Shown: positions 31,910 to 46,260 of the stretch, in pieces
How the letters are laid out: every line of letters begins with the position of its first letter
How positions within the stretch are numbered: position 1 is the first letter of the stretch
NCBI GenBank assembly: GCA_023053685.1
Contig: JALIGW010000061.1
Coordinates: forward strand, 948,001 to 1,012,000
Origin: Diadophis punctatus similis
Lineage: Eukaryota > Chordata > Lepidosauria > Squamata > Dipsadidae
Direction of reading: 5' to 3'
Length of the DNA stretch: 64,000 bases
Notes under the pieces: model-generated
Database searches by the model: none
What the model was told of the DNA's origin: nothing
The model's input: the letters and a program-made list of their open reading frames with translations, nothing else
Made by a program: the position numbers and the translations under genes

Positions 31910-34900
31910 CAGCCAGGAACTCCACCCACAGCTTCTGTGAATTCAAACTACAATAGAGTGAGGTTTGTTCTCCCAGATACTCACAGGTCTCAGCCAGGAA
32001 CTCCACCCCCAGCTTCTGTGAATTCAAAATACAATGACGTGAGGTTTTTTCCCCAGATACTCACAGGTCTCAGCCAGGAACTCCACGCCCAGCTTCTGTG
32101 AATTCAAACTGCAATGGAGTGAGGTTTCTTTCCCCAGACACTCAAAAGTCTCAGCCAGGAATTCCACCCCCAGCTTCTGTGAATTCAAACTACAATGGAG
32201 TGAGGTTTTTTTCCCCAGATACTCACAGGTCTCAGCCAGGAACTCCACCCCCAGCTTCTGTGAATTCAAACTACAATGGAGTGAGGTTTCCCCCCCCCAG
32301 ATACTCACAGGTATCAGCCAGGAACTCCATCCCCAGCTTCTCTGAATTCAAACTGCAATGGAGTGAGGTCCCCCCCCCCAGATACTCACAGGTCTCAGCC
32401 AGGAACTCCACCCCCAGCTTCTGTGAATTTAAACTACAATGGAGTGAGGTTTCTTCGACAAGATACTCACAGGTCTCAGCCAGGAACTCCACCCCCAGCT
32501 TCTGTGAATTCAAACTACAATGGAGTGAGGTGTTTTCCCCCAGATACTCACAGGTCTCAGACAGGAACTCCACCCCCAGCTTGTGTGAATTCAAACTACA
32601 ATGGAGTGAGGTTCCCCCCCCCAAATACTCAAAGGTCTCAGCCAGGAACTCCACCCCCAGCTTCTGTGAATTCAAACTACAATGGAGTGAGGTTGTGTTG
32701 CCCCAGATAGTCACAGGTCTCAGCCAGGATCTCCACCCCCAGCTTCTGTGAATTGAAACTACAATGCAGTGAGGTTTCCCCCCCCCCAGATACTCACAAG
32801 TCTAAGCCAGGAACTCCACCCCCAGCTTCTGTGAATTCAAACTACAATGGAGTGAGGTTTTTTCCCCCAGATACTAACAAGTCTCACAAAGGAACTCCAT
32901 CCCCAGCTTCTGTGAATTCAAACTACAATGGAGTGAGGTTTCTTCCCCAAGATACTCACAGGTCTCAGCCAGGAACTCCACCCCCATCTTCTGTGAATTC
33001 AAACTACAATTGAGTGAGGTTTATTCCCCCAGATACTCACAGGTCTCAGCCAGGAAGTCCACCCCCAGCTTCTGTGAATTCAAACTACAATGGAGTAAGG
33101 TTTCTTCCCTCAGATACTCACAGGTCTCAGCCAGGATCTCCACCCCCAGCTTCTGTGAATTCAAACTACAATGGAGTGAGATTTCTTCCCCCAGATACTC
33201 ACAGGTCTCAGCCAGGAACTCCAACCCCAGCTTCTGTGAATTCAAACTACAATGGAGTGAGGTTTTTTTCCCCAGATACTAACAGGTCTCAGCCAGGAAC
33301 TCCACCCCCATCTTCTGTGAATTCAATCTACAATTGAGTGAGGTTTATTCCCCCAGATACTCACAGGTCTCAGCCAGGAAGTCCACCCCCAGCTTCTGTG
33401 AATTCAAACTACAATGGAGTAAGGTTTCTTCCCTCAGATACTCACAGGTCTCAGCCAGGATCTCCACCCCCAGCTTCTGTGAATTCAAACTACAATGGAG
33501 TGAGATTTCTTCCCCCAGATACTCACAGGTCTCAGCCAGGAACTCCACCCCCAGCTTCTGTGAATACATACTGCAATGGAGTGAGGTTTTTTAACCCACA
33601 AACTCACAGGTCTCAGCCAGGAACTCCACCCCCGGCTTCTGTGAATTCAAACTACAATGGAGTGAGGTTTTGTTCCCCCAGATACTCACAAGTCTCAGCC
33701 AGGAACTCCACCCCCAGCTTCTGTGAATTCAAACTACAATGGAGTGAGGTTTCCCCCCCCACAGATACTCACAGGTATCAGCCAGGAACTCCACCCCCAG
33801 CTTCTCTGAATTCAAACTGCAATGGAGTGAGGTCCCCCCCCAGATACTCACAGGTCTCAGCCAGGAACTCCACCCCCAGCTTCTCTGAATTTAAACTACA
33901 ATGGAATGAGGTTTCTTCGACAAGATACTCACAGGTCTCAGCCAGGAACTCCACCCCCAGCTTCTGTGAATTCAAACTACAATGGAGTGAGGTGTTTTCC
34001 CCCAGAAACTCACAGGTCTCAGACAGGAACTCCACCTCCAGCTTGTGTGAATTCAAACTACAATGGAGTGAGGTTCCCCCCCCCCCCAAATACTCACAGG
34101 TCTCAGCCAGGAACTCCACCCCCAGCTTCTGTGAATTCAAACTACAATGGAGTGAGGTTGTGTTGCCCCAGATAGTCACAGGTCTCAGCGAGGATCTCCA
34201 CCCCCAGCTTCTGTGAATTGAAACTACAATGCAGTGAGGTTTCCCCCCCCCCAGATCCTCACAAGTCTAAGCCAGGAACTCCACCCCCAGCTTCTGTGAA
34301 TTCAAACTACAATGGAGTGAGGTTTTTTCCCCCAGATACTAACAAGTCTCACAAAGGAACTCCATCCCCAGCTTCTGTGAATTCAAACTACAATGGAGTG
34401 AGGTTTCTTCCCCAAGATACTCACAGGTCTCAGCCAGGAACTCCACCCCCATCTTCTGTGAATTCAAACTACAATTGAGTGAGGTTTATTCCCCCAGATA
34501 CTCACAGGTCTCAGCCAGGAAGTCCACCCCCAGCTTCTGTGAATTCAAACTACAATGGAGCAAGGTTTCTTCCCTCAGATACTCACAGGTCTCAGCCAGG
34601 ATCTCCACCCCCAGCTTCTGTGAATTCAAACTACAATGGAGTGAGATTTCTTCCCCCAGATACTCACAGGTCTCAGCCAGGAACTCCAACCCCAGCTTCT
34701 GTGAATTCAAACTACAATGGAGTGAGGTTTTTTCCCCCAGATACTAACAAGTCTCACAAAGGAACTCCATCCCCAGCTTCTGTGAATTCAAACTACAATG
34801 GAGTGAGGTTTCTTCCCCAAGATACTCACAGGTCTCAGCCAGGAACTCCACCCCCATCTTCTGTGAATTCAAACTACAATTGAGTGAGGTTTATTCCCCC

Positions 34901-36770
34901 AGATACTCACAGGTCTCAGCCAGGAAGTCCACCCCCAGCTTCTGTGAATTCAAACTACAATGGAGCAAGGTTTCTTCCCTCAGATACTCACAGGTCTCAG
35001 CCAGGATCTCCACCCCCAGCTTCTGTGAATTCAAACTACAATGGAGTGAGATTTCTTCCCCCAGATACTCACAGGTCTCAGCCAGGAACTCCAACCCCAG
35101 CTTCTGTGAATTCAAACTACAATGGAGTGAGGTTTTTTTCCCCAGATACTAACAGGTCTCAGCAAGGAACTCCACCCCCATCTTCTGTGAATTCAATCTA
35201 CAATTGAGTGAGGTTTATTCCCCCAGATACTCACAGGTCTCAGCCAGGAAGTCCACCCCCAGCTTCTGTGAATTCAAACTACAATGGAGTAAGGTTTCTT
35301 CCCTCAGATACTCACAGGTCTCAGCCAGGATCTCCACCCCCAGCTTCTGTGAATTCAAACTACAATGGAGTGAGGTTCTTTGCGCCAGATACTCACAGGT
35401 CTCAGCCAGGAACTCCACTCCAGCTTCTGTGAATTCAAACTACAATGGAGTGAGGTTTTTCCCCCCGGATATTAACAAGTCTCAGCCAGGAACTCCATCC
35501 GCAGCTTCTGTGAATTCAAACTACAATGGAGTGAGGTTTCTTCCCCCAGATACTCAGGTCTCAACCAGGAACTCCACCCCCAGCTTCTGTGAATTCAAAC
35601 TACAATGGAGTGAGATTTCTTCCCCCAGATACTCACAGGTCTCAGCCAGGAACTCCACCCCCAGCTTCTGTGAATACATACTGCAATGGAGTGAGGTTTT
35701 TTAACCCAGAAACTCACAGGTCTCAGCCAGGAACTCCACCCCCGGCTCTTTGAATTCAAACTACAATGGAGTGAGGTTTTGTTCCCCCAGATACTCACAA
35801 GTCTCAGCCAGGAACTCCACCCCCAGCTTCTGTGAATTCAAACTACAATGGAGTGAGGTTTCTTCCCCCAGATACTCACAGGTCTCAGCCAGGAACTCCA
35901 CTCCAGCTTCTGTGAATTCAAACTACAATGGAGTGAGGTTTTTCCCCCCAGATATTAACAAGTCTCAGCCAGGAACTCCACCCGCAGCTTCTGTGAATTC
36001 AAACTACAATGGAGTGAGGTTTCTTCCCCCAGATACTCACAGGTCTCAGCCAGGAACTCCACGCCCAGCTTCTGTGAATTCAAACTACAATGTAGTGAGG
36101 TTTCTTCCCCCAGATACTCACAGGTCTCAGCCAGGAACTCCACCCCCAGCTTCTGTGAATTCAAACTACAAATGAGTGAGGTTTGTTCCCCCAGATACTC
36201 ACAGGTCTCAGCCAGGAACTCCACCCCCAGCTTCTGTGAATTCAAACTACAATGGAGTGAGGTTTTTTTCCCCAGATACAAACCTGTCTCAGCCAGGAAC
36301 TCCACCCCCAGCTTCTGTGAATTGAAACTACAATGCAGTGAGGTTTTTTTCCCAGATACTCACAGGTCTCAGCGAGGAACTCCACCCCCAGCTTCTGTGA
36401 ATTGAAAATACAATGCAGTGAGGTTTTTTCCCCCAGATACTCACAGGTCTCAGCCAGGAACTCCACCTCCAGCTTCTGTGAATTGAAACTACAATGCAGC
36501 GAGGTTTTCCCCCCCAGATACTCACAAGTCTCATCCAGGAACTCCACCCCCAGCTTCTTTGAATTCAAACTACAATGGAGTGAGGTTTTTCCCCCCAGAT
36601 ACTCACAGGTCTCACCCAGGAACTCCACCAACAGCTTCTGTGAATTCAAACTACAATGGAGTGAGGTTTTGTTCCCCCAGATACTCACAAGTCTCAGCCA
36701 GGAACTCCACCCCCAGCTTCTGTGAATTCAAACTACAATGGAGTGAGGTTTCTTCCCCCAGATACTCACA
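31910..36770. repeat. 4.87-kb block, copy 2
   Basis: Second copy of the block above. It contains a local tandem duplication of exactly 405 bp (five monomers), 34479-34883 followed by 34884-35288, which accounts for the change in distance. Confidence 0.85.
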
Positions 36771-39072
36771 GGTCTCAGCCAGGAACTCCACTCCAGCTTC
36801 TGTGAATTCAAACTACAATGGAGTGAGGTTTTTTCCCCCAGATACTAACAAGTCTCAGCCAGGAACTCCACCCGCAGCTTCTGTGAATTCAAACTACAAT
36901 GGAGTGAGGTTTCTTCCCCCAGATACTCACAGGTCTCAGCCAGGAACTCCACCCCCAGCTTCTGTGAATTCAAACTACAATGGAGTGAGGTTTTTTTCCC
37001 CAGATACTCACAGGTCTCAGCCAGGAACTCCACCCCCAGCTTCTGTGAATTCAAACTACAATGAAGTGAGGTTTTTTACCCAGATACTCACAGGTCTCAG
37101 CCAGGAACTCCACGCCAAGCTTCTGTGAATTCATACTGCAATGGAGTGAGGTTTTTTAACCCAGAAACTCACAGGTCTCAGCCAGGAACTCCACCCCCAG
37201 CTTCTGTGAATTCAAACTACAATGAAGTGAGGTTTTGTTCCCCCAGATACTCACAAGTCTCAGCCAGGAACTCCACCCCCAGCTTCTGTGAATTCAAACT
37301 ACAATGGAGTGAGGTTTCTTCCCCCAGATACTCACAGGTCTCAGCCAGGAACTCCACTCCAGCTTCTGTGAATTCAAACTACAATGGAGTGAGGTTTATT
37401 CCCCCAGATACTAACAAGTCTCAGCCAGGAACTCCACCCGCAGCTTCTGTGAATTCAAACTACAATGGAGTGAGGTTTCTTCCCCCAGATACTCACAGGT
37501 CTCAGCCAGGAACTCCACGCCCAGCTTCTGTGAAATCAAACTACAATGTAGTGAGGTTTCTTCCCCCAGATACTCACAGGTCTCAGCCAGGAACTCCACC
37601 CCCAGCTTCTGTGAATTCAAACTACAATGGAGTGAGGTTTTTTTCCCCAGATACACACCTGTCTCAACCAGGAACTCCACCCCCAGCTTCTGTGAATTGA
37701 AAATACAATGCAGCGAGGTTTTTCCCCCCAGATACTCACAAGTGTCATCCAGGAACTCCACCCCCAGCTTCTTTGAATTCAAACTACAATGTAGTGAGGT
37801 TTCTTCCCCCAGATACTCACAGGTCTCAGCCAGGAACTCCACCCCCAGCTTCTGTGAATTGAAAATACAATGCAATGAGGTTTTTTCCAACAGATACTCA
37901 CAGGTCTCAGCCAGGAACTCCACCAACAGCTTCTGTGAATTCAAACTACAATGGAGTGAGGTTTTGTCCCCCAGATACTCACAGGTCTCAGCCAGGAACT
38001 CCACCCCCAGCTTTTGTGAATTCAAACTACAATGGAGTGAGGTTCCCCCCCCCACGATACTCACAGGTCTCAGCCAGGAACTCCACCCCCAGCTTCTGTG
38101 AAATCAAACTACAATGGAGTGAGGTTTTTTTCCCAGATACTCACAGGTCTCAGCCACGAACTCCACCCCCAGCTTCTGTGAATTGAAACTACAATGCAGT
38201 GAGGTTTTGTTCCCCCAGATACTCACGGGTCTCAGCCAAGAACTCCATGGCCAGCTTCTGTGAATTCAAACTACAATGGAGTGAGGTTTGTTCCCCCAGA
38301 TACTCACAGGTATCAGCCAGGAACTCCACCCCAGCTTCTGTGAATTGAAACTACAATGCAGTGAGGTTTCTTCCCCGAGATACTCACAGGTCTCAGCCAG
38401 GAACTCCACGCCCAGCTTCTGTGAATTCAAACTACAATGTAGTGAGGTTTGTTCCCCCAGATACTCACAGGTCTCAGCCAGGAACTCCACCCCCAGCTTC
38501 TGTGAATTCAAACTACAATGGAGTGAGGTTTTTTCCCCCAGATACAAACCTGTCTCAGCCAGGAACTCCACCCCCAGCTTCTGTGAATTGAAACGACAAT
38601 GCAGTGAGGTTTCCCCTCCCCAGATACTCACAGATCTCAGCAAGGACCTCCACCCCCAGCTTTTGTGAATTTAAACTACAATGGAGTGAGGTTCCCCCCC
38701 CCCCATACTCACAGGTCTCAGCCAGGAACTCCACCCCCAGCTTCTGTGAAATCAAACTACAATGGAGTGAGGTTTTTTTCCCATATACTCACAGGTCTCA
38801 GCCAGGAACTCCACCCCCAGCTTCTGTGAATTCAAACTACAATGGAGTGAGGTTTTTTTCCGAGATAAACACAGGTCTCAGCCAGGAACTCCACCCCCAG
38901 TTTCTGTGAATTCAAACTACAATGGAGTGAAGTTTTTCCCCCCAGATACTCACAGGTATCAGCCAGGAACTCCACCCCCAGCTTCTGTGAAATCAAACTA
39001 CAATGGAGTGAGGTTTTTTTCCCAGATACTCACAGGTCTCAGCCAGGAACTCCACCCCCAGCTTCTGTGAAT

Positions 39073-42000
39073 TCAAACTACAATGGAGTGAGGTTTTTTT
39101 CCGAGATACTCACAGGTCTCAGCCAGGAACTCCAACCCCAGCTTCTGTGAATTGAAAATACAATGCAGTGAGGTTTTTCCCCCCAGATACTCACAGGAAT
39201 CAGCCAGGAACTCCACCCCCAGCTTCTGTGAATTCAAACTACAATGGAGTGAGGTTTTTACCCCCAGATACTGACAAGTCTCAGCCAGGAACTCCACCCG
39301 CAGCTTCTGTGAATTAAAACTACAATGGAGTGAGGTTTCTTCCCCCAGATACTCACAGGTCTCATCCAGGAACTCCACGCCCAGCTTCTGTGAATTCAAA
39401 CTACAATGTAGTGAGGTTTCTTCCCCCAGATACTCACAGGTCTCAGCCAGGAACTCCACCCCCAGCTTCTGTGAATTCAAACTACAATGGAGTGAGGTTT
39501 GTTCCCCCAGATACTCACAGGTCTCAGCCAGGAACTCCACCCCCAGCTTCTGTCAATTCAAACTACAATGGAGTGAGGTTTTTTTCCCCAGATACAAACC
39601 TTTCTCAGCCAGGAACTCCACCCCCAGCTTCTGTGAATTGAAAATACAATGCAGTGAGGTTTTTCCCCCCAGATACTCACAGGTCTCAGCCAGGAACTCC
39701 ACCTCCAGCTTCTGTGAATTGAAACTACAATGCAGCGAGGTTTTTCCCCCCAGATACTCAGAAGTCTCATCCAGGAACTCCACCCCCAGCTTCTTTGAAT
39801 TCAAACTACAATGGAGTGAGGTTTTTTCCCCCAGATACTCACAAGTCTCACCCAGGAACTCCACCAACAGCTTCTGTGAATTCAAACTACAATGGAGTGA
39901 GGTTTTGTCCCCCAGATATTCACACGTCTCAGCCAGGAACTCCACCAACAGCTTCTGTGAATTCAAACTACAATGGAGTAAGGTTTCTTCCCTCAGATAC
40001 TCACAGGTCTCAGCCAGGATGTCCACCCCCAGCTTCTGTGAATTCAAACTACAATGGAGTGAGATTTCTTCCCCCAGATACTCACAGGTCTCAGCCAGGA
40101 ACTCCACCCCCAGCTTCTGTGAATTCAAACTACAATGGAGTGAGGTTTTTTCCCCCAGATACTCACAGGTCTCAGCCAGGAACTCCACCCCCAGCTTCTG
40201 TGAATTCAAACAACAATGGAGTGAGGTTTTGTTCCCCCAGATACTCACAAGTCTCAGCCAGGAACTCCACCCCCAGCTTCTGTGAATTCAAACTACAATG
40301 GAGTGAGGTTTCTTCCCCCAGATACTCACAGGTCTCAGCCAGGAACTCAACTCCAGCTTCTGTGAATTCAAACTACAATGGAGTAAGGTTTTTTTCCCCC
40401 AGATACTAACAAGTCTCAGCCAGGAACTCCACCCGCAGCTTCTGTGAATTCAAACTACAATGGAGTGAGGTTTCGTCCCCCAGATACTCACAGGTCTCAG
40501 CCAGGAACTCCACCCCCAGCTTCTGTGAATTCAAACTACAATGGAGTGATTTTTTTCCCCAGATACTCACAGGTCTCAGCCAGGAACTCCACCCCCAGCT
40601 TCTGTGAATTCAAACTACAATGGAGTGAGGTTCCCCCCCCCATACTCACAGGTCTCAGCCAGGAACTCCACCCCCAGCTTCTGTGAAATCAAACTACAAT
40701 GGAGTGAGGTTTTTTTCCCATATACTCACAGGTCTCAGCCAGGAACTCCACCCCCAGCTTCTGTGAATTCAAACTACAATGGAGTGAGGTTTTTTTCCGA
40801 GATAAACACAGGTCTCAGCCAGGAACTCCACCCCCAGTTTCTGTGAATTCAAACTACAATGGAGTGAAGTTTTTCCCCCCAGATACTCACAGGTATCAGC
40901 CAGGAACTCCACCCCCAGCTTCTGTGAAATCAAACTACAATGGAGTGAGGTTTTTTCCCCAGATACTCACAGGTCTCAGCCAGGAACTCCACCCCCAGCT
41001 TCTGTGAATTCAAACTACAATGGAGTGAGGTTTTTTTCCGAGATACTCACAGGTCTCAGCCAGGAACTCCAACCACAGCTTCTGTGAATTGAAAATACAA
41101 TGCAGTGAGGTTTTTCCCCCCAGATACTCACAGGAATCAGCCAGGAACTCCACCCCCAGCTTCTGTGAATTCAAACTACAATGGAGTGAGGTTTTTACCC
41201 CCAGATACTGACAAGTCTCAGCCAGGAACTCCACCCGCAGCTTCTGTGAATTAAAACTACAATGGAGTGAGGTTTCTTCCCCCAGATACTCACAGGTCTC
41301 ATCCAGGAACTCCACGCCCAGCTTCTGTGAATTCAAACTACAATGTAGTGAGGTTTCTTCCCCCAGATACTCACAGGTCTCAGCCAGGAACTCCACCCCC
41401 AGCTTCTGTGAATTCAAACTACAATGGAGTGAGGTTTGTTCCCCCAGATACTCACAGGTCTCAGCCAGGAACTCCACCCCCAGCTTCTGTCAATTCAAAC
41501 TACAATGGAGTGAGGTTTTTTTCCCCAGATACAAACCTTTCTCAGCCAGGAACTCCACCCCCAGCTTCTGTGAATTGAAAATACAATGCAGTGAGGTTTT
41601 TCCCCCCAGATACTCACAGGTCTCAGCCAGGAACTCCACCTCCAGCTTCTGTGAATTGAAACTACAATGCAGCGAGATTTTTCCCCCCAGATACTCAGAA
41701 GTCTCATCCAGGAACTCCACCCCCAGCTTCTTTGAATTCAAACTACAATGGAGTGAGGTTTTTTCCTCCAGATACTCACAAGTCTCACCCAGGAACTCCA
41801 CCAACAGCTTCTGTGAATTCAAACTACAATGGAGTGAGGTTTTGTCCCCCAGATATTCACACGTCTCAGCCAGGAACTCCACCAACAGCTTCTGTGAATT
41901 CAAACTACAATGGAGTAAGGTTTCTTCCCTCAGATACTCACAGGTCTCAGCCAGGATGTCCACCCCCAGCTTCTGTGAATTCAAACTACAATGGAGTGAG

Positions 42001-45000
42001 ATTTCTTCCCCCAGATACTCACAGGTCTCAGCCAGGAACTCCACCCCCAGCTTCTGTGAATTCAAACTACAATGGAGTGAGGTTTTTTCCCCCAGATACT
42101 CACAGGTCTCAGCCAGGAACTCCACCCCCAGCTTCTGTGAATTCAAACAACAATGGAGTGAGGTTTTGTTCCCCCAGATACTCACAAGTCTCAGCCAGGA
42201 ACTCCACCCCCAGCTTCTGTGAATTCAAACTACAATGGAGTGAGGTTTCTTCCCCCAGATACTCACAGGTCTCAGCCAGGAACTCAACTCCAGCTTCTGT
42301 GAATTCAAACTACAATGGAGTAAGGTTTTTTTCCCCCAGATACTAACAAGTCTCAGCCAGGAACTCCACCCGCAGCTTCTGTGAATTCAAACTACAATGG
42401 AGTGAGGTTTCGTCCCCCAGATACTCACAGGTCTCAGCCAGGAACTCCACCCCCAGCTTCTGTGAATTCAAACTACAATGGAGTGATTTTTTTTCCCCAG
42501 ATACTCACAGGTCTCAGCCAGGAACTCCACCCCCAGCTTCTGTGAATTCAAACTACAATGGAGTGAGGTTTTTTTCCGAGATAAACACAGGTCTCAGCCA
42601 GGAACTCCACCCCCAGTTTCTGTGAATTCAAACTACAATGGAGTGAAGTTTTTCCCCCCAGATACTCACAGGTATCAGCCAGGAACTCCACCCCCAGCTT
42701 CTGTGAAATCAAACTACAATGGAGTGAGGTTTTTTTCCCAGATACTCACAGGTCTCAGCCAGGAACTCCACCCCCAGCTTCTGTGAATTCAAACTACAAT
42801 GGAGTGAGGTTTTTTTCCGAGATACTCACAGGTCTCAGCCAGGAACTCCAACCCCAGCTTCTGTGAATTGAAAATACAATGCAGTGAGGTTTTTCCCCCC
42901 AGATACTCACAGGAATCAGCCAGGAACTCCACCCCCAGCTTCTGTGAATTCAAACTACAATGGAGTGAGGTTTTTACCCCCAGATACTGACAAGTCTCAG
43001 CCAGGAACTCCACCCGCAGCTTCTGTGAATTAAAACTACAATGGAGTGAGGTTTCTTCCCCCAGATACTCACAGGTCTCATCCAGGAACTCCACGCCCAG
43101 CTTCTGTGAATTCAAACTACAATGTAGTGAGGTTTCTTCCCCCAGATACTCACAGGTCTCAGCCAGGAACTCCACCCCCAGCTTCTGTGAATTCAAACTA
43201 CAATGGAGTGAGGTTTGTTCCCCCAGATACTCACAGGTCTCAGCCAGGAACTCCACCCCCAGCTTCTGTCAATTCAAACTACAATGGAGTGAGGTTTTTT
43301 TCCCCAGATACAAACCTTTCTCAGCCAGGAACTCCACCCCCAGCTTCTGTGAATTGAAAATACAATGCAGTGAGGTTTTTCCCCCCAGATACTCACAGGT
43401 CTCAGCCAGGAACTCCACCTCCAGCTTCTGTGAATTGAAACTACAATGCAGCGAGGTTTTTCCCCCCAGATACTCAGAAGTCTCATCCAGGAACTCCACC
43501 CCCAGCTTCTTTGAATTCAAACTACAATGGAGTGAGGTTTTTTCCCCCAGATACTCACAAGTCTCACCCAGGAACTCCACCAACAGCTTCTGTGAATTCA
43601 AACTACAATGGAGTGAGGTTTTGTCCCCCAGATATTCACACGTCTCAGCCAGGAACTCCACCAACAGCTTCTGTGAATTCAAACTACAATGGAGTAAGGT
43701 TTCTTCCCTCAGATACTCACAGGTCTCAGCCAGGATGTCCACCCCCAGCTTCTGTGAATTCAAACTACAATGGAGTGAGATTTCTTCCCCCAGATACTCA
43801 CAGGTCTCAGCCAGGAACTCCACCCCCAGCTTCTGTGAATTCAAACTACAATGGAGTGAGGTTTTTTCCCCCAGATACTCACAGGTCTCAGCCAGGAACT
43901 CCACCCCCAGCTTCTGTGAATTCAAACAACAATGGAGTGAGGTTTTGTTCCCCCAGATACTCACAAGTCTCAGCCAGGAACTCCACCCCCAGCTTCTGTG
44001 AATTCAAACTACAATGGAGTGAGGTTTCTTCCCCCAGATACTCACAGGTCTCAGCCAGGAACTCAACTCCAGCTTCTGTGAATTCAAACTACAATGGAGT
44101 AAGGTTTTTTTCCCCCAGATACTAACAAGTCTCAGCCAGGAACTCCACCCGCAGCTTCTGTGAATTCAAACTACAATGGAGTGAGGTTTCGTCCCCCAGA
44201 TACTCACAGGTCTCAGCCAGGAACTCCACCCCCAGCTTCTGTGAATTCAAACTACAATGGAGTGATTTTTTTCCCCAGATACTCACAGGTCTCAGCCAGG
44301 AACTCCACCCCCAGCTTCTGTGAATTCAAACTACAATGGAGTGAGGTTCCCCCCCCCATACTCACAGGTCTCAGCCAGGAACTCCACCCCCAGCTTCTGT
44401 GAAATCAAACTACAATGGAGTGAGGTTTTTTTCCCATATACTCACAGGTCTCAGCCAGGAACTCCACCCCCAGCTTCTGTGAATTCAAACTACAATGGAG
44501 TGAGGTTTTTTTCCGAGATAAACACAGGTCTCAGCCAGGAACTCCACCCCCAGTTTCTGTGAATTCAAACTACAATGGAGTGAAGTTTTTCCCCCCAGAT
44601 ACTCACAGGTATCAGCCAGGAACTCCACCCCCAGCTTCTGTGAAATCAAACTACAATGGAGTGAGGTTTTTTCCCCAGATACTCACAGGTCTCAGCCAGG
44701 AACTCCACCCCCAGCTTCTGTGAATTCAAACTACAATGGAGTGAGGTTTTTTTCCGAGATACTCACAGGTCTCAGCCAGGAACTCCAACCACAGCTTCTG
44801 TGAATTGAAAATACAATGCAGTGAGGTTTTTCCCCCCAGATACTCACAGGAATCAGCCAGGAACTCCACCCCCAGCTTCTGTGAATTCAAACTACAATGG
44901 AGTGAGGTTTTTACCCCCAGATACTGACAAGTCTCAGCCAGGAACTCCACCCGCAGCTTCTGTGAATTAAAACTACAATGGAGTGAGGTTTCTTCCCCCA

Positions 45001-46260
45001 GATACTCACAGGTCTCATCCAGGAACTCCACGCCCAGCTTCTGTGAATTCAAACTACAATGTAGTGAGGTTTCTTCCCCCAGATACTCACAGGTCTCAGC
45101 CAGGAACTCCACCCCCAGCTTCTGTGAATTCAAACTACAATGGAGTGAGGTTTGTTCCCCCAGATACTCACAGGTCTCAGCCAGGAACTCCACCCCCAGC
45201 TTCTGTCAATTCAAACTACAATGGAGTGAGGTTTTTTTCCCCAGATACAAACCTTTCTCAGCCAGGAACTCCACCCCCAGCTTCTGTGAATTGAAAATAC
45301 AATGCAGTGAGGTTTTTCCCCCCAGATACTCACAGGTCTCAGCCAGGAACTCCACCTCCAGCTTCTGTGAATTGAAACTACAATGCAGCGAGATTTTTCC
45401 CCCCAGATACTCAGAAGTCTCATCCAGGAACTCCACCCCCAGCTTCTTTGAATTCAAACTACAATGGAGTGAGGTTTTTTCCTCCAGATACTCACAAGTC
45501 TCACCCAGGAACTCCACCAACAGCTTCTGTGAATTCAAACTACAATGGAGTGAGGTTTTGTCCCCCAGATATTCACACGTCTCAGCCAGGAACTCCACCA
45601 ACAGCTTCTGTGAATTCAAACTACAATGGAGTAAGGTTTCTTCCCTCAGATACTCACAGGTCTCAGCCAGGATGTCCACCCCCAGCTTCTGTGAATTCAA
45701 ACTACAATGGAGTGAGATTTCTTCCCCCAGATACTCACAGGTCTCAGCCAGGAACTCCACCCCCAGCTTCTGTGAATTCAAACTACAATGGAGTGAGGTT
45801 TTTTCCCCCAGATACTCACAGGTCTCAGCCAGGAACTCCACCCCCAGCTTCTGTGAATTCAAACAACAATGGAGTGAGGTTTTGTTCCCCCAGATACTCA
45901 CAAGTCTCAGCCAGGAACTCCACCCCCAGCTTCTGTGAATTCAAACTACAATGGAGTGAGGTTTCTTCCCCCAGATACTCACAGGTCTCAGCCAGGAACT
46001 CAACTCCAGCTTCTGTGAATTCAAACTACAATGGAGTAAGGTTTTTTTCCCCCAGATACTAACAAGTCTCAGCCAGGAACTCCACCCGCAGCTTCTGTGA
46101 ATTCAAACTACAATGGAGTGAGGTTTCGTCCCCCAGATACTCACAGGTCTCAGCCAGGAACTCCACCCCCAGCTTCTGTGAATTCAAACTACAATGGAGT
46201 GATTTTTTTTCCCCAGATACTCACAGGTCTCAGCCAGGAACTCCACCCCCAGCTTCTGTG
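39073..46260. repeat. Alternating 1.94/1.78-kb higher-order repeat, four copies
   Basis: A fixed series of variant monomers starts at about 39073, 41010, 42789 and 44726, at distances 1937, 1779 and 1937 bp (24 and 22 monomers). The shorter step lacks two monomers (the ones with CCCCCCCATACTC and CCCATATACTC). Copies also alternate in point variants: CAACCACAGC is found at 41072 and 44788, CAACCCCAGC at 39131 and 42849. Confidence 0.88.
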
